Assembly (NCBI RefSeq): GCF_000422865.1
Contig: NZ_AUGW01000014.1
Location: 1 to 64,000 of the forward strand
Length of the DNA stretch: 64,000 bases
From: Oceanospirillum maris DSM 6286
GTDB taxonomy: Bacteria; Pseudomonadota; Gammaproteobacteria; Pseudomonadales; Halomonadaceae
Direction: 5' to 3'
Under the pieces are notes generated by a model. It worked only from the letters and a program-made list of their open reading frames with translations. It was not told the DNA's origin and did no database searches. Position numbers and translations under genes: made by a program. Shown here one piece after another: positions 6,441 through 15,250 of the stretch (its first letter is position 1; every line of letters starts with the position of its first letter).

Positions 6441-9206
6441 ATGATTCCCCCTGTTTCACCTGTTAGCCCAGAAGACTCCTCCAACTCAGATAAACAACTG
6501 ATTCTTGAACAGGTGCCGGAGCTGGTACGTCAACTTCAATCTCAAGAATTGGCCCTGTTGTCCGCAGAGCCGGGGGCAGGTAAGACGACGCGGTTGCCCA
6601 TTGCACTGATGCAGCATCCGGCATTCCAAGGGGGAAAAATCATAATGACGGCCCCTAGGCGAGTGGCGGCACAGGCGGCAGCCACTTATATGGCGGGGCT
6701 GATAGGTGAATACGTTGGGGAGCGTATCGGTTATCGGGTAAAGCAGGATCAGAAAATTAGCGCGCAAACCCGCTTAGAGTTGGTAACGTCAGGGGTATTA
6801 CTGCGGATGCTGCAAACAGACCCAACACTGGAAGGCGTTAGCTTGGTTATTTTGGATGAATTCCACGAGCGCACGGTGGAAAGCGATCTGATTCTTGCTC
6901 TTTGTCGGCAGATGAATCTGCTTTATAGAGATGAGAACCCGACAGGGCTTTTGGTGATGTCCGCAACGTTAGCCCAAGAAGCCTTAGAAGCCGCGCTTAA
7001 GGTACCCATTTTATTTTGTGAAGGCCGCACCTACCCCCTTGAATATCATTACAGCCGAACCAGCTTTGCTCTATCGGATCGGGTTGATGCCACCATTGCC
7101 ACCTGCCTTGAGATTCTAGAAAACCAAGACGGTGATCTGCTCTGTTTTCTACCCGGTGTTGGCGAGATCAATCGGGTTTATCAAGCATTAAGCCAGCCGT
7201 GTTTAAACGCAAAAGTCGACCTGCGCCAGCTTCACGGACAACAGAAATTAGCCGAGCAGCAAGCGGCGATTGCCCCCAGTGATAACGGCCAGCGCCGTTG
7301 CATACTCGCCACAGCGATCGCCGAAACCAGTTTAACCATTGAAGGTATCACCTTGGTGGTGGATTCCGGTTTAGCGCGGGAAGCCCGTTTTGATAAAGAA
7401 GCGGGAGTGGTGCGTTTACATACCCGATCGGTAACGCGGGCAGAAGCCAAGCAACGGGCAGGCCGTGCCGGTCGAACGCAAGCGGGTAGCGTGTTCCGCT
7501 GCTGGAGCCAAGACCAGCAAAGTACACTGGCATCTCAGCCGGAGCCGGAGATTAACCGACAGGATCTGAGTGAGCTGGCGTTGCAACTGGTGCAATGGGG
7601 TTCTGATAACCCCGATGAGTTTGATTGGGTGACACCGCCACCCAAAGCCCGCTGGCAAAGCGCTCTAAAACGACTGGAGCAATTGGATCTAATCTCTCGC
7701 CCCGCATCCCCTGGACTGAACACCCACGCGGGAGCCTATCAACTGACCGATCACGGCGCACTCTGTCGCCACTTGGTGCTATCCGCCCACTTAGCCCGAG
7801 GCTGGCTTGCCTTGCTAAAGGGGTCATCAGATGCGCCATTAAGTGATTCATTAACTACTTCACCCAACAGCCATTTAGCGGTTAATCGCCCAACGATAGA
7901 GGCTCTACAAGCCTGCGCTTTTGTCTTTAGTCTGCTGCAAGAGGGCGCACACCTACCTGAAAATGATTTATTCGCCGCCTGTGAACAGCTTATTAACGCC
8001 AAAGACAGTGCGAGTAAAGCCTTAACCCAGCGTATTAATTTAGGAGCTCAACGTCTTCTAAGGGATAGCCAACGTCTTAATCTGATTAAGACTAAAGAAA
8101 CTGGATATAAGAACAGTCTCCCTTCATCAACATCATCAAGTTCCAACAGAGAAAATAGTGCCCATGGGAACACCGCAAAGAGCTTACTCTCACAGCTGGC
8201 TGATGCTAAGTTTTTGCAAAGCCTCAAAGCCAGTCTTTGCTTGGCTTACGCCGATAAAATCGGACTAAAAGCGACGAAAAGCAGTAAAACCACAGGCCAA
8301 ACCGACGATCAAGCCGGTATTTATAAACTGAGCAATGGCCGCCAAGCACAGCTCAAAAGCCATCAAAAGCCTCTATTTTTAATTGCATTACATGCCCGTT
8401 CGTTTAGTCAAGATAGTCGAGAAACATTAACGCTTTGGCTAGAACTGGATAAAAATACAGTAAAGAATCAGTTAATGGATAAAATCCAACAGCAGCCCTT
8501 CTGTCACTGGCAGGACGATCGTTTAATTAACAGCGTACAAACCCGCTTAGGGGATTTAGTTCTAGATGAGAAGCAAGGTGAGAAACCCGATGATAGCGCG
8601 TTAATTCAGGCAGGGTGCCAGCGGGTTAAAGCACAGGGTTTAAGTTGCCTTCCTTGGCAAGATAGCGATAAACAGCTGCGCCAAAGATTGCAGTTTTTAC
8701 ATCAAAACAATAAAAAAGAAACATGGCCAGATTTCTCCGACCCCGCATTGCTCGCTAGCGTAAACGATTGGCTGGCACCTTTTCTTAATGGTGTAAAAAA
8801 TCAAAAACTGTGGCAACAGTTGCCAATGAGCCAGTTGCTGAAAAGCCGCCTTAGTTGGAATCAGCAGCAAGCATTAAATCAACTTGTGCCAAGCCATATT
8901 AAAGTGGCATCGGGCCGGCAAGTCGCCATTGATTACAATCAAAATCCCCCTGTGGTGAGTACAAAACTACAGGAGATGTTTGGCACAGAAACCGTACCGG
9001 ATATTGCCGGTGTTGCCGTTAGTATTCATCTGCTCTCACCGGCAGGCCGCCCCCTAGCGGTGACGTCTAACCTAGGAACGTTTTGGCGAGAAGTTTATCC
9101 AGAAGTGCGTAAAGAGATGCGCGGGCGTTATCCAAAGCATCCTTGGCCAGAAGACCCGCTAACCGCAGAAGCCACCCATAAAACCAAGCGACATTTAGCG
9201 CGTTAA
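6441..9206 (+). CDS. hrpB: ATP-dependent RNA helicase HrpB
   Basis: A 921-aa DEAH-like helicase: Walker A (AEPGAGKTT, about 43-50), DEFH box (139-142), SAT (174-176), and QRAGRAGR motif VI near 340. The C-terminal part, with NLGTFWREVYPEVRKEMRGR and YPKHPWPEDPL, is the diagnostic HrpB tail. The family is usually about 820-850 aa; the extra length comes from a serine/asparagine/lysine-rich insertion around 550-640 that looks like a disordered linker. HrpB is a non-essential helicase whose RNA substrate is poorly defined. It is monocistronic here and converges on the gsp operon. Confidence 0.93.
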   Translation: MIPPVSPVSPEDSSNSDKQLILEQVPELVRQLQSQELALLSAEPGAGKTTRLPIALMQHPAFQGGKIIMTAPRRVAAQAAATYMAGLIGEYVGERIGYRVKQDQKISAQTRLELVTSGVLLRMLQTDPTLEGVSLVILDEFHERTVESDLILALCRQMNLLYRDENPTGLLVMSATLAQEALEAALKVPILFCEGRTYPLEYHYSRTSFALSDRVDATIATCLEILENQDGDLLCFLPGVGEINRVYQALSQPCLNAKVDLRQLHGQQKLAEQQAAIAPSDNGQRRCILATAIAETSLTIEGITLVVDSGLAREARFDKEAGVVRLHTRSVTRAEAKQRAGRAGRTQAGSVFRCWSQDQQSTLASQPEPEINRQDLSELALQLVQWGSDNPDEFDWVTPPPKARWQSALKRLEQLDLISRPASPGLNTHAGAYQLTDHGALCRHLVLSAHLARGWLALLKGSSDAPLSDSLTTSPNSHLAVNRPTIEALQACAFVFSLLQEGAHLPENDLFAACEQLINAKDSASKALTQRINLGAQRLLRDSQRLNLIKTKETGYKNSLPSSTSSSSNRENSAHGNTAKSLLSQLADAKFLQSLKASLCLAYADKIGLKATKSSKTTGQTDDQAGIYKLSNGRQAQLKSHQKPLFLIALHARSFSQDSRETLTLWLELDKNTVKNQLMDKIQQQPFCHWQDDRLINSVQTRLGDLVLDEKQGEKPDDSALIQAGCQRVKAQGLSCLPWQDSDKQLRQRLQFLHQNNKKETWPDFSDPALLASVNDWLAPFLNGVKNQKLWQQLPMSQLLKSRLSWNQQQALNQLVPSHIKVASGRQVAIDYNQNPPVVSTKLQEMFGTETVPDIAGVAVSIHLLSPAGRPLAVTSNLGTFWREVYPEVRKEMRGRYPKHPWPEDPLTAEATHKTKRHLAR

Positions 9207-9222
9207 AGCGATAGCCTCTGGT

Positions 9223-9966
9223 TCAAAGTGATAGCCACTGGTTCACCAGATATAAGCTGGCGGCAAGTAACCCTAGCGCAAAGACACCATAGAGTGGGCT
9301 TATCTCGCTCTGTTCTGGGCTAACGAGGTTCCAGCGATGGCTTTCCAACTGCACGTTAAGCTGATCGCCGCTATCGCTATGTTTTAATGCAACACGGTCA
9401 TCGCTAGGGACTTGGGGTAATATCTGCCAAAAGTCTGCTCTAACGGCATATTCTGGCAACATATCTGCTAGGCCGTCGCAGGCCGAAATAGGCAGGCAGG
9501 CCTTGATGCGGATATCGTGACGGCGAGATGAATCCCCAGATTCTCCCGTTGATGTTTTTAGCGCCCCCATAAGCTGTGCTAAGGCTTTTTTGTCCCAAAC
9601 AGCGGTATTGGCGTGGGTATCGTCTTCCGTTTCGTTGATGGCTTCAGCAACATAATGTACTGCGATCTCATCAATATCCTGTGCAATCTGCTCCTCTAGT
9701 AATACCGGCAACAATTTTTGCACATTTCGTTTTACCCCCTCTGGCACGTTAACCTGATGAAAGCTGACCAACTCTTGAGCTAAAAACAGGTATAGGTTGC
9801 TATGACGACTGTCGGCTTGAACCTGCTTTTTCTCTAACCAATGGTGAAAATCGATAAAATCACCACGTTCACTGGCGTGCTGGGGATTGCTGGCTAAATT
9901 AAACCATAGTAGAGGCTGGCCTTGGGTATCATTGGGGTGATAAACCACGGCAACATTTAACGACAT
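9223..9966 (-). CDS. gspL: GspL-like type II secretion protein, lacking a periplasmic domain
   Basis: A 247-aa protein at the operon end. The N-terminal about 220 residues are cytoplasmic and carry the pattern of GspL actin-like domains (FLAQELVSFHQVNVPEGVKR, LLPVLLEEQIAQDID). One hydrophobic helix (about 226-244) ends at the last residues. Canonical GspL is near 400 aa with a periplasmic ferredoxin-like domain after the helix; none follows here in any frame, because hrpB ends only 17 bp away. GspL normally recruits the GspE ATPase to the inner membrane, a job the retained part could still do. The identification rests on position and weak motif similarity. Confidence 0.7.
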   Translation of the reverse strand: MSLNVAVVYHPNDTQGQPLLWFNLASNPQHASERGDFIDFHHWLEKKQVQADSRHSNLYLFLAQELVSFHQVNVPEGVKRNVQKLLPVLLEEQIAQDIDEIAVHYVAEAINETEDDTHANTAVWDKKALAQLMGALKTSTGESGDSSRRHDIRIKACLPISACDGLADMLPEYAVRADFWQILPQVPSDDRVALKHSDSGDQLNVQLESHRWNLVSPEQSEISPLYGVFALGLLAASLYLVNQWLSL

Positions 9967-10006
9967 AGCATAAAAGTCCTTCTGTACTGAAATCGATGGA
10001 GCATCA

Positions 10007-11089
10007 TTAAAGGGCCTCTCCCCGCTGAAAGCGACTCTGTGCCACGGGCTGAAAACGACGCTGCAAAATATGAATAACTCCTGTATCTAAATCACGCTCC
10101 AACCAAGTGGTTAATCCAAAACGCTGATCTTGCCAATCAATTTGGGTGCTCACCATAAAAAACCGACTACGTAAGGTCAATAATGCGGCTAAGTTCGGGT
10201 CAAGGGCACGTTCAGATAAGAACTCACTCACCGAAACCACAGGGGTATATTCTATTCCTGTTAAGAGCTGCTTCGCCTGCTCTGGGCTGGTTGCTAATAA
10301 TGCGGCTAACGCCTCGGGATTAGTCGCATTAATATTCAGCGTTGTGTTTCCAGGTAAAGCCACCACCTGCTCGCTAAACCGGTAGAGCTCTTCTTGACTG
10401 GCTCCGTTTAATAGAACCAGTTCATCGGTGTCGAGCAACAACTGGTTAGCGCTCCGGTAAGGCGGTGCTTTTAGCAGATAGTCATTGTCTTCAGAACCGG
10501 TTAACCCGGTTGGAATCGTATTGCTGTCGATCCAATCCAGGGTCTGATCCGCTAATCCCTCCGGTAGCTGTTGAGCTGCCAGTAAGCGGCGCAAGCCAGA
10601 AATATAAACGGCATCAAGCTGTCCGCTTTCTGCTTTTAAAAGGTTGTTCAGATTAAAGAAACCATCAAGGGGTAAAATTCGTAACCGAATTTGATCCTGC
10701 TCAGTCGTGCCCATATCAGCATCTAAGGGAAACAGATCCAACTGCCCCCAAGATTCTGAAGGATGATCATAGGCTTGATCGCCAGCGGACTGATCCTGTC
10801 GCCAGTCCTCTTTTAACAGGGCAATTGCGTAGCTTTCCGCCCCCAAGCCATAGGCTTCTAGCTGTTTTTGCTGCTGATATAGACTGGCTTGCTCTGCCTG
10901 TAAACTGCCTTGACTCATCATTCGTGTGGCCAGTACCGCTGCGATAGCAAAAATCAGTAACACACTGATTAAGGCTACGCCGGACTGTTTATGTAAAGAG
11001 GCTACGCGGGGTGATTTTTTGAGGGGGACAGAAACACCGTTAACATGAGCCTTAGAAATACGAACCTTAGAAATAACACGAAAAAACAT
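10007..11089 (-). CDS. gspK: Type II secretion minor pseudopilin GspK
   Basis: A 360-aa protein; the first ATG is at 11089, three bases past the gspJ stop (a TTG at 11095 overlaps that stop). After an unusually long basic leader of about 38 residues comes the prepilin cleavage site KQSG|VALISVLLIFAIAAV. Position +5 is not glutamate, as usual for GspK. The large globular domain has LDGFFNLNNLL and DWIDSNTIPTGLTGSEDNDYL, signatures of this family. GspK caps the pseudopilus tip together with GspI and GspJ, which are encoded immediately upstream. Confidence 0.92.
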   Translation of the reverse strand: MFFRVISKVRISKAHVNGVSVPLKKSPRVASLHKQSGVALISVLLIFAIAAVLATRMMSQGSLQAEQASLYQQQKQLEAYGLGAESYAIALLKEDWRQDQSAGDQAYDHPSESWGQLDLFPLDADMGTTEQDQIRLRILPLDGFFNLNNLLKAESGQLDAVYISGLRRLLAAQQLPEGLADQTLDWIDSNTIPTGLTGSEDNDYLLKAPPYRSANQLLLDTDELVLLNGASQEELYRFSEQVVALPGNTTLNINATNPEALAALLATSPEQAKQLLTGIEYTPVVSVSEFLSERALDPNLAALLTLRSRFFMVSTQIDWQDQRFGLTTWLERDLDTGVIHILQRRFQPVAQSRFQRGEAL

Positions 11090-11091
11090 TA

Positions 11092-11778
11092 TCAAATGCC
11101 CTCCCGTGAAAAAATCCGCCGTACCTGTCCATAACTTTTTAGGGTAAAACTAATATCAACTCCCCTAGGTAGGGCAAGGAAATCGATCTGTCCCTGCTGA
11201 TTTTCCACCGGCCAGAAGTCTTGCCACTGGCTTTCCGTCGTAATGCCTGCTCCTGTTCCCTGTTCAGTCATACCGAGAAGACGCACATTAAAGTGACTCA
11301 CATGATTGAGTAGCAACTGTACTTGAGGCTTACTATCCTGCGCTCGATCCAGTACCGGCCAGATCAGACGCTGTAATTGATCGTTTTCCAGACGATAGGC
11401 GATACGCTGCTTAACACCAGTGCTGGCATTTCCTTGATCAGCCATAAACCACCCACCACTACGGGTAAACTCTAACGGTAGGCCACCGCGATAATGGGCG
11501 CTAAAGGCCGGTAGCGGATCACCCAGCTCATCGCGAATAGATCGACGGCTTAGGTGCTTTATATCCTGCTCAATAATGCTGACCGCTTTTTGTAGCTGGC
11601 TAAAGGAGGTAGAGCGTTCGCGGGTATGTTCGTAGGTACCGATGACACTATTCAATAATTGATAACCGGCCAGCCCGATAAATGCGAAAATCGCGACTGC
11701 AATCAACAACTCAAGCAGCGTAAAGCCGGCTTGAGCCTTTGAGTGTTCTTGAACCATAATGAGCTTTTTCTGACCCAT
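11092..11778 (-). CDS. gspJ: Type II secretion minor pseudopilin GspJ
   Basis: A 228-aa pseudopilin with the cleavage site AQAG|FTLLELLIAVAIFAFIG and glutamate at +5. The body contains ERSTSFSQLQKAVSIIEQDI and GVDISFTLKSYGQVRRIFS, typical of GspJ. Three bases separate it from gspI. An internal ATG eight codons in is an alternative start; neither has a strong ribosome binding site, suggesting coupling to gspI. Confidence 0.93.
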   Translation of the reverse strand: MGQKKLIMVQEHSKAQAGFTLLELLIAVAIFAFIGLAGYQLLNSVIGTYEHTRERSTSFSQLQKAVSIIEQDIKHLSRRSIRDELGDPLPAFSAHYRGGLPLEFTRSGGWFMADQGNASTGVKQRIAYRLENDQLQRLIWPVLDRAQDSKPQVQLLLNHVSHFNVRLLGMTEQGTGAGITTESQWQDFWPVENQQGQIDFLALPRGVDISFTLKSYGQVRRIFSREGI

Positions 11779-11781
11779 AGA

Positions 11782-12207
11782 TTACTGCTCACTTCGCATA
11801 AAAGTTGTCAGCTGAGCAAGGGCATAAGTGCCTTGGTTTAGCTGTCCCTCTTCATGGGCGAAGACTTTGATATCCACTCGAACCAAAAAAGGTGAATCTG
11901 TTGCCTTGACGTCAGATGTCAGCAAAAAGCGTCGTCCTGCTAGCTGTGCCTCTACACGCCCCTCACCAATCTCTGGAGCAACGCCCACCAATCTAAGCTC
12001 ATTAATCCAGTTCTGAGCGGCCCAATTCGCCACTACGTTCTGCTCCAACTGGGCACTCTGGCGTAAATAACCACTGCTGGCGGTTAAAAGACCAGCGGAT
12101 GCAATCGCTAAAATAGCTAAAGCGATCATCACTTCAAGTAGCGTAAAGCCCTTTTGAGTCGCCAGACGCTCACGCTGATGCCGTAGATGCTTATCGAAGC
12201 AGCTCAT
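11782..12207 (-). CDS. gspI: Type II secretion minor pseudopilin GspI
   Basis: A 141-aa pseudopilin with leader cleavage TQKG|FTLLEVMIALAILAIAS and the conserved AAQNWINELRL helix that pairs with GspJ/K. Its ATG directly follows the gspM stop codon (TAGATG), indicating translational coupling. Confidence 0.94.
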   Translation of the reverse strand: MSCFDKHLRHQRERLATQKGFTLLEVMIALAILAIASAGLLTASSGYLRQSAQLEQNVVANWAAQNWINELRLVGVAPEIGEGRVEAQLAGRRFLLTSDVKATDSPFLVRVDIKVFAHEEGQLNQGTYALAQLTTFMRSEQ

Positions 12208-12807
12208 CTACTGAATAAGCTCCGCATAGTCAGCATTAAGCCGGTAGTCCAAAGCGATCGTACGCTTGGATTGATCCACTTGAACCTGACTCAACTGGCT
12301 AAAGCGACTAAACAACACTAAAAATGCTTGGGCTTGGCGCGCGTCGCTATAACGGAGTTGTAATTGGCTTGGCTGTTTAGGGTTATTACTGGCTTTATGC
12401 AAAATCAAGCTAAGCCGATACTGAGGTAATTCCATTTTCAACCAAAGATCAACCGGCATAGGGTCGATCATGCCAAATCGATTTAGGCGATCATAGGCGG
12501 CCAGCTGAGCACGTTCAATACGCTCCTCTTGGCTGGTCTGCCACTGCTGCTTTGCCTTAACTTTTTCAATAACAGGTTGCCACAGGAACAGATAAAACAG
12601 CGCTAAAACCAGCACCGCAATCAGTATTTTTAGCGCGCTTCGATCCCGTGCAGGCAGGGCGGCCCACTGGCTTTTTATGCGCGGGGGAATGGCCGCAGAA
12701 AGCTGTTGCTGCTGCGTTATGATCATCTGAGAAAGCTTACGGTTTATCTCTATCGGCATCTCGAATTGCATCCTGTTTGTTCTGCAGCCACTTAGTCTTC
12801 TCTTCAC
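12208..12807 (-). CDS. gspM: GspM-type inner-membrane type II secretion protein
   Basis: Up to 199 aa if translation begins at GTG 12807; internal ATGs at codons 13, 17 and 28 are possible and the start is uncertain. A cytoplasmic segment (AALPARDRSALK) precedes one membrane helix (ILIAVLVLALFYLFLW, about 61-76) and a periplasmic domain. PARDR followed by a helix and W.P is the usual GspM opening. GspM partners GspL in the inner-membrane platform. Its position between gspH and gspI is not the canonical one, where it follows gspL. Confidence 0.85.
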   Translation of the reverse strand: MKRRLSGCRTNRMQFEMPIEINRKLSQMIITQQQQLSAAIPPRIKSQWAALPARDRSALKILIAVLVLALFYLFLWQPVIEKVKAKQQWQTSQEERIERAQLAAYDRLNRFGMIDPMPVDLWLKMELPQYRLSLILHKASNNPKQPSQLQLRYSDARQAQAFLVLFSRFSQLSQVQVDQSKRTIALDYRLNADYAELIQ

Positions 12808-12890
12808 CTATTAATTAACCCTATTCACCTTATTCACCCACTCACCTATTCACTCACCCACTCACCTATTCACCTATTCATCACCTATTT
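12805..12890 (-). repeat. Degenerate tandem repeat between gspH and gspM, rich in AGGTGA
   Basis: Read on the minus strand, the junction repeats AATAGGTGA and GTGGGTGA about seven times, including a 20-bp unit (plus strand CTCACCTATTCACTCACCCA at 12841-12860) with a partial second copy at 12861. Every unit presents an AGGTG or GTG, i.e. a Shine-Dalgarno-like core plus GTG codons, just ahead of gspM. The first copies overlap the gspH stop codon. Confidence 0.75.
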
Positions 12891-13509
12891 CCGTACTTAA
12901 TGCGTAGTCGGGAATGGACAGGCCATCACTGGTCAGCGTGACGACACGGCTGGGTAAGTCAACTAGATAGAAGCGGATCGTAAACCCAGCCGTCACTCCA
13001 GAAGCTGGGATCAAGAGTTCAGAGGCATCACCTTCTCTTTCCTCGCTGTCGCCCTCTCTCCGCCCTGAACCAAACGCCAACTTAAGTTGAAATTTAAACT
13101 CACGCTCTGGCTTGTAGTCCCGGAGGGCGCTAGCCTCCGGCGGTTGCCAGCGGCCTTCTGGCTGTCGTACCAATAGGTACAAAGGTAAGCCAGCACTCAC
13201 TTGCGCGCCATTCTCGACGGATTCAGGGTCATCTTGATAGTTCGGCATAAACTGCTCAAACCGATAACCCTGCTCTGTTACCGTCAATTTTAGCGGCAAA
13301 CCCTGTTCCGCCGCCGCTTGCTGGGCCAAGAGAAAGACACTGCGCAGACGCTCCGCCTCCGCTAATAACGTTCGCTGATCAGAGTGGCCGCCTCGCAGTG
13401 CGACGGTCGTGGTCAGTAAAATCCCAATAATAACCACGACCACTAGGATCTCGATTAGGGTAAAACCGGCTTGAGCCGGTGCTATCTTAGGGCGTATTGC
13501 CGTAGGCAA
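12874..13509 (-). CDS. gspH: Type II secretion minor pseudopilin GspH
   Basis: A 211-aa pseudopilin with cleavage site AQAG|FTLIEILVVVVIIGILL, glutamate +5, and the AERLRSVFLLAQQAAAEQG helix followed by a beta-rich domain as in GspH. Two bases follow the gspG stop. Its C-terminus runs into the tandem repeat described at 12805-12890. Confidence 0.94.
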   Translation of the reverse strand: MPTAIRPKIAPAQAGFTLIEILVVVVIIGILLTTTVALRGGHSDQRTLLAEAERLRSVFLLAQQAAAEQGLPLKLTVTEQGYRFEQFMPNYQDDPESVENGAQVSAGLPLYLLVRQPEGRWQPPEASALRDYKPEREFKFQLKLAFGSGRREGDSEEREGDASELLIPASGVTAGFTIRFYLVDLPSRVVTLTSDGLSIPDYALSTEIGDE

Positions 13510-13511
13510 GG

Positions 13512-13982
13512 CTATTTATCCCAATTGCCAATATCTGCATCAGTACCTTCACCGCCTTCAACCCCATCAGCCCCTAAAGAATAGAGGTCAAAGTGACGAC
13601 TTTTCTCTCCTGGACGTTGATAGATATAAGGGTTTCCCCAAGGGTCTTCTGGCATTTGTGGTAAGTAACCGTCAGGGTTCCAGTTTTTAGCACTGGCTGG
13701 TTTTTCCACTAAGGCTTTTAAGCCTTCACTGGCATTGGGATAGCGGAAGTTATCCAGCTTATACATATCTAAGGCATTACTGATGGAGCGAATATCATTT
13801 TTCGCTACGGTAACGCGAGCTTCATCTGGGCGGCCTAAAATAGACGGTGCAACTAACGCGCCCAAAATACCCAGAATAACCACGACAACCATAATTTCGA
13901 TCAGCGTAAAACCACGCTGATGAACTAAGGGCTTATGTGCCTGTTTAGTCTGTTCCCTGCTTTTAATCTGCTGATTCATCAT
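13512..13982 (-). CDS. gspG: Type II secretion major pseudopilin GspG
   Basis: A 156-aa major pseudopilin with cleavage HQRG|FTLIEIMVVVVILGILG, then VAPSILGRPDEARVTVAKND and the C-terminal calcium-site region (YSLGADGVEGGEGTDADIGNW). The leader of about 23 residues is longer than the usual 6-10. Two ATGs in tandem follow an AAGGAG; the second has the better 5-base spacing. Confidence 0.96.
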   Translation of the reverse strand: MMNQQIKSREQTKQAHKPLVHQRGFTLIEIMVVVVILGILGALVAPSILGRPDEARVTVAKNDIRSISNALDMYKLDNFRYPNASEGLKALVEKPASAKNWNPDGYLPQMPEDPWGNPYIYQRPGEKSRHFDLYSLGADGVEGGEGTDADIGNWDK

Positions 13983-13988
13983 GACTCC

Positions 13989-15200
13989 TTAACCAATTAA
14001 CTGATTCATATTTAAAATAGGTAATAAAATAGCCAATACGATGGTCAGTACGACGCCTCCCATCGCAATCAAAACCACAGGCTCAAACAAGCCAACAACC
14101 GTAGCGACTATCGCCTCTAGGGTTTTCTGCTGTTGCTTGGCCGCTCGATCGAGCATGTTATCCAGCTCACCACTACGTTCACCACTGGCGATCATATACA
14201 TCATCATCGGCGGAAAACGCCCGCTTTGCTCTAAAGCTTTAAACAATGATCGCCCTTCTTTTACCGAGGTTGCAATCTGCTGAACCTGCTGGCGCATAAA
14301 GTGATTGGGCATCACGGCGGCGGCAATCGTAAGCCCTTCTACTAGAGGCACACCGCTGCGGGATAAGATGCTTAAGGTTCCAGCAAAACGAGAGGCATTA
14401 ATACCTCGGCTGATTTTTCGGGTAAGGCGAAAATCCGTCAACCAACGGTCTACGTTCAAGCGAAATGCCGGTTTACGGTAAGCGGAAGAGAATGCCAAAA
14501 ATCCAAGGCCCAGCAGTATCAGAAGATGTATTCCATACTGGTTTAAAAAGTCACTCACCGCGATTAAGCCTGCGGTTAACGGTGGTAGATCGTTACCGGT
14601 GCGAGTAAAGACTTTCACCACATCCGGCACCACCACCGCCAGCAAGAAGCTAACGATGGCAATAGACGCAACGGTTAACAACCCCGGATATAGTAGCGCT
14701 AACTGGATTTTCTGCCGAGCGTGTTCCCGTTGTTCGGTATAATCCGCCAGCTCATTAAGTACCAGATCAAGATGGCCCGCGTGCTCACCCGCTGCAACCG
14801 TTGAGCGAAACATCTCAGGAAAAGCATTGGGAAAATCCGCCATACCATCAGCCAGTGTATGCCCTTCCAATACCTTAGAGCGCACACCTAACAGCAGGCT
14901 TTTTACTTTGGGGCGTTCTGACTGAGCGGCCACCGCGTGCAGTACTTCTTCAAGGGGCATTGCCGCCTGAACCAACGTCGCCATCTGGCGGGTACAAAGT
15001 GCCAACTCTTTGACTGACATTCCGGGGCCAGACAGAAAACGGTTTGGCTTATCTCTAGACTCAGCAACCAGATCAACGGATACCGCAATTAGGTCTTTAT
15101 CCCTCAGCAACTGACGAATATGGCGCGGACTTTCGCCTTCCATAACCCCTCTTTTTTTAGCGCCAGATGCCGTTACGGCCTGATAATTAAAGGCTGCCAT
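13989..15200 (-). CDS. gspF: Type II secretion inner-membrane platform protein GspF
   Basis: A 403-aa polytopic protein with two GspF/PilC domains (about 65-190 and 270-395), each opening with a TRQMATLVQA-like or SILSRSGVPL-like motif, and membrane helices near 170-190, 220-240 and 370-395. It anchors the GspE ATPase to the pseudopilus base. Six bases precede gspG. Confidence 0.96.
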   Translation of the reverse strand: MAAFNYQAVTASGAKKRGVMEGESPRHIRQLLRDKDLIAVSVDLVAESRDKPNRFLSGPGMSVKELALCTRQMATLVQAAMPLEEVLHAVAAQSERPKVKSLLLGVRSKVLEGHTLADGMADFPNAFPEMFRSTVAAGEHAGHLDLVLNELADYTEQREHARQKIQLALLYPGLLTVASIAIVSFLLAVVVPDVVKVFTRTGNDLPPLTAGLIAVSDFLNQYGIHLLILLGLGFLAFSSAYRKPAFRLNVDRWLTDFRLTRKISRGINASRFAGTLSILSRSGVPLVEGLTIAAAVMPNHFMRQQVQQIATSVKEGRSLFKALEQSGRFPPMMMYMIASGERSGELDNMLDRAAKQQQKTLEAIVATVVGLFEPVVLIAMGGVVLTIVLAILLPILNMNQLIG

Positions 15201-15250
15201 AGGCCATTACTCCATTAATATCGCTGCCAATCATGGCCATATATTCGCTA

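Noticed and set aside
9150-9222. Frameshifted remainder of GspL after the 247-aa ORF
   Set aside because: Only 16 bases separate its stop from the end of hrpB, and no frame continues with periplasmic GspL-like sequence. It is treated as a genuinely short protein.
12805-12890. CRISPR array
   Set aside because: The repeats are 8-20 bp, contiguous and without unique spacers. No CRISPR or cas gene is seen in the window.
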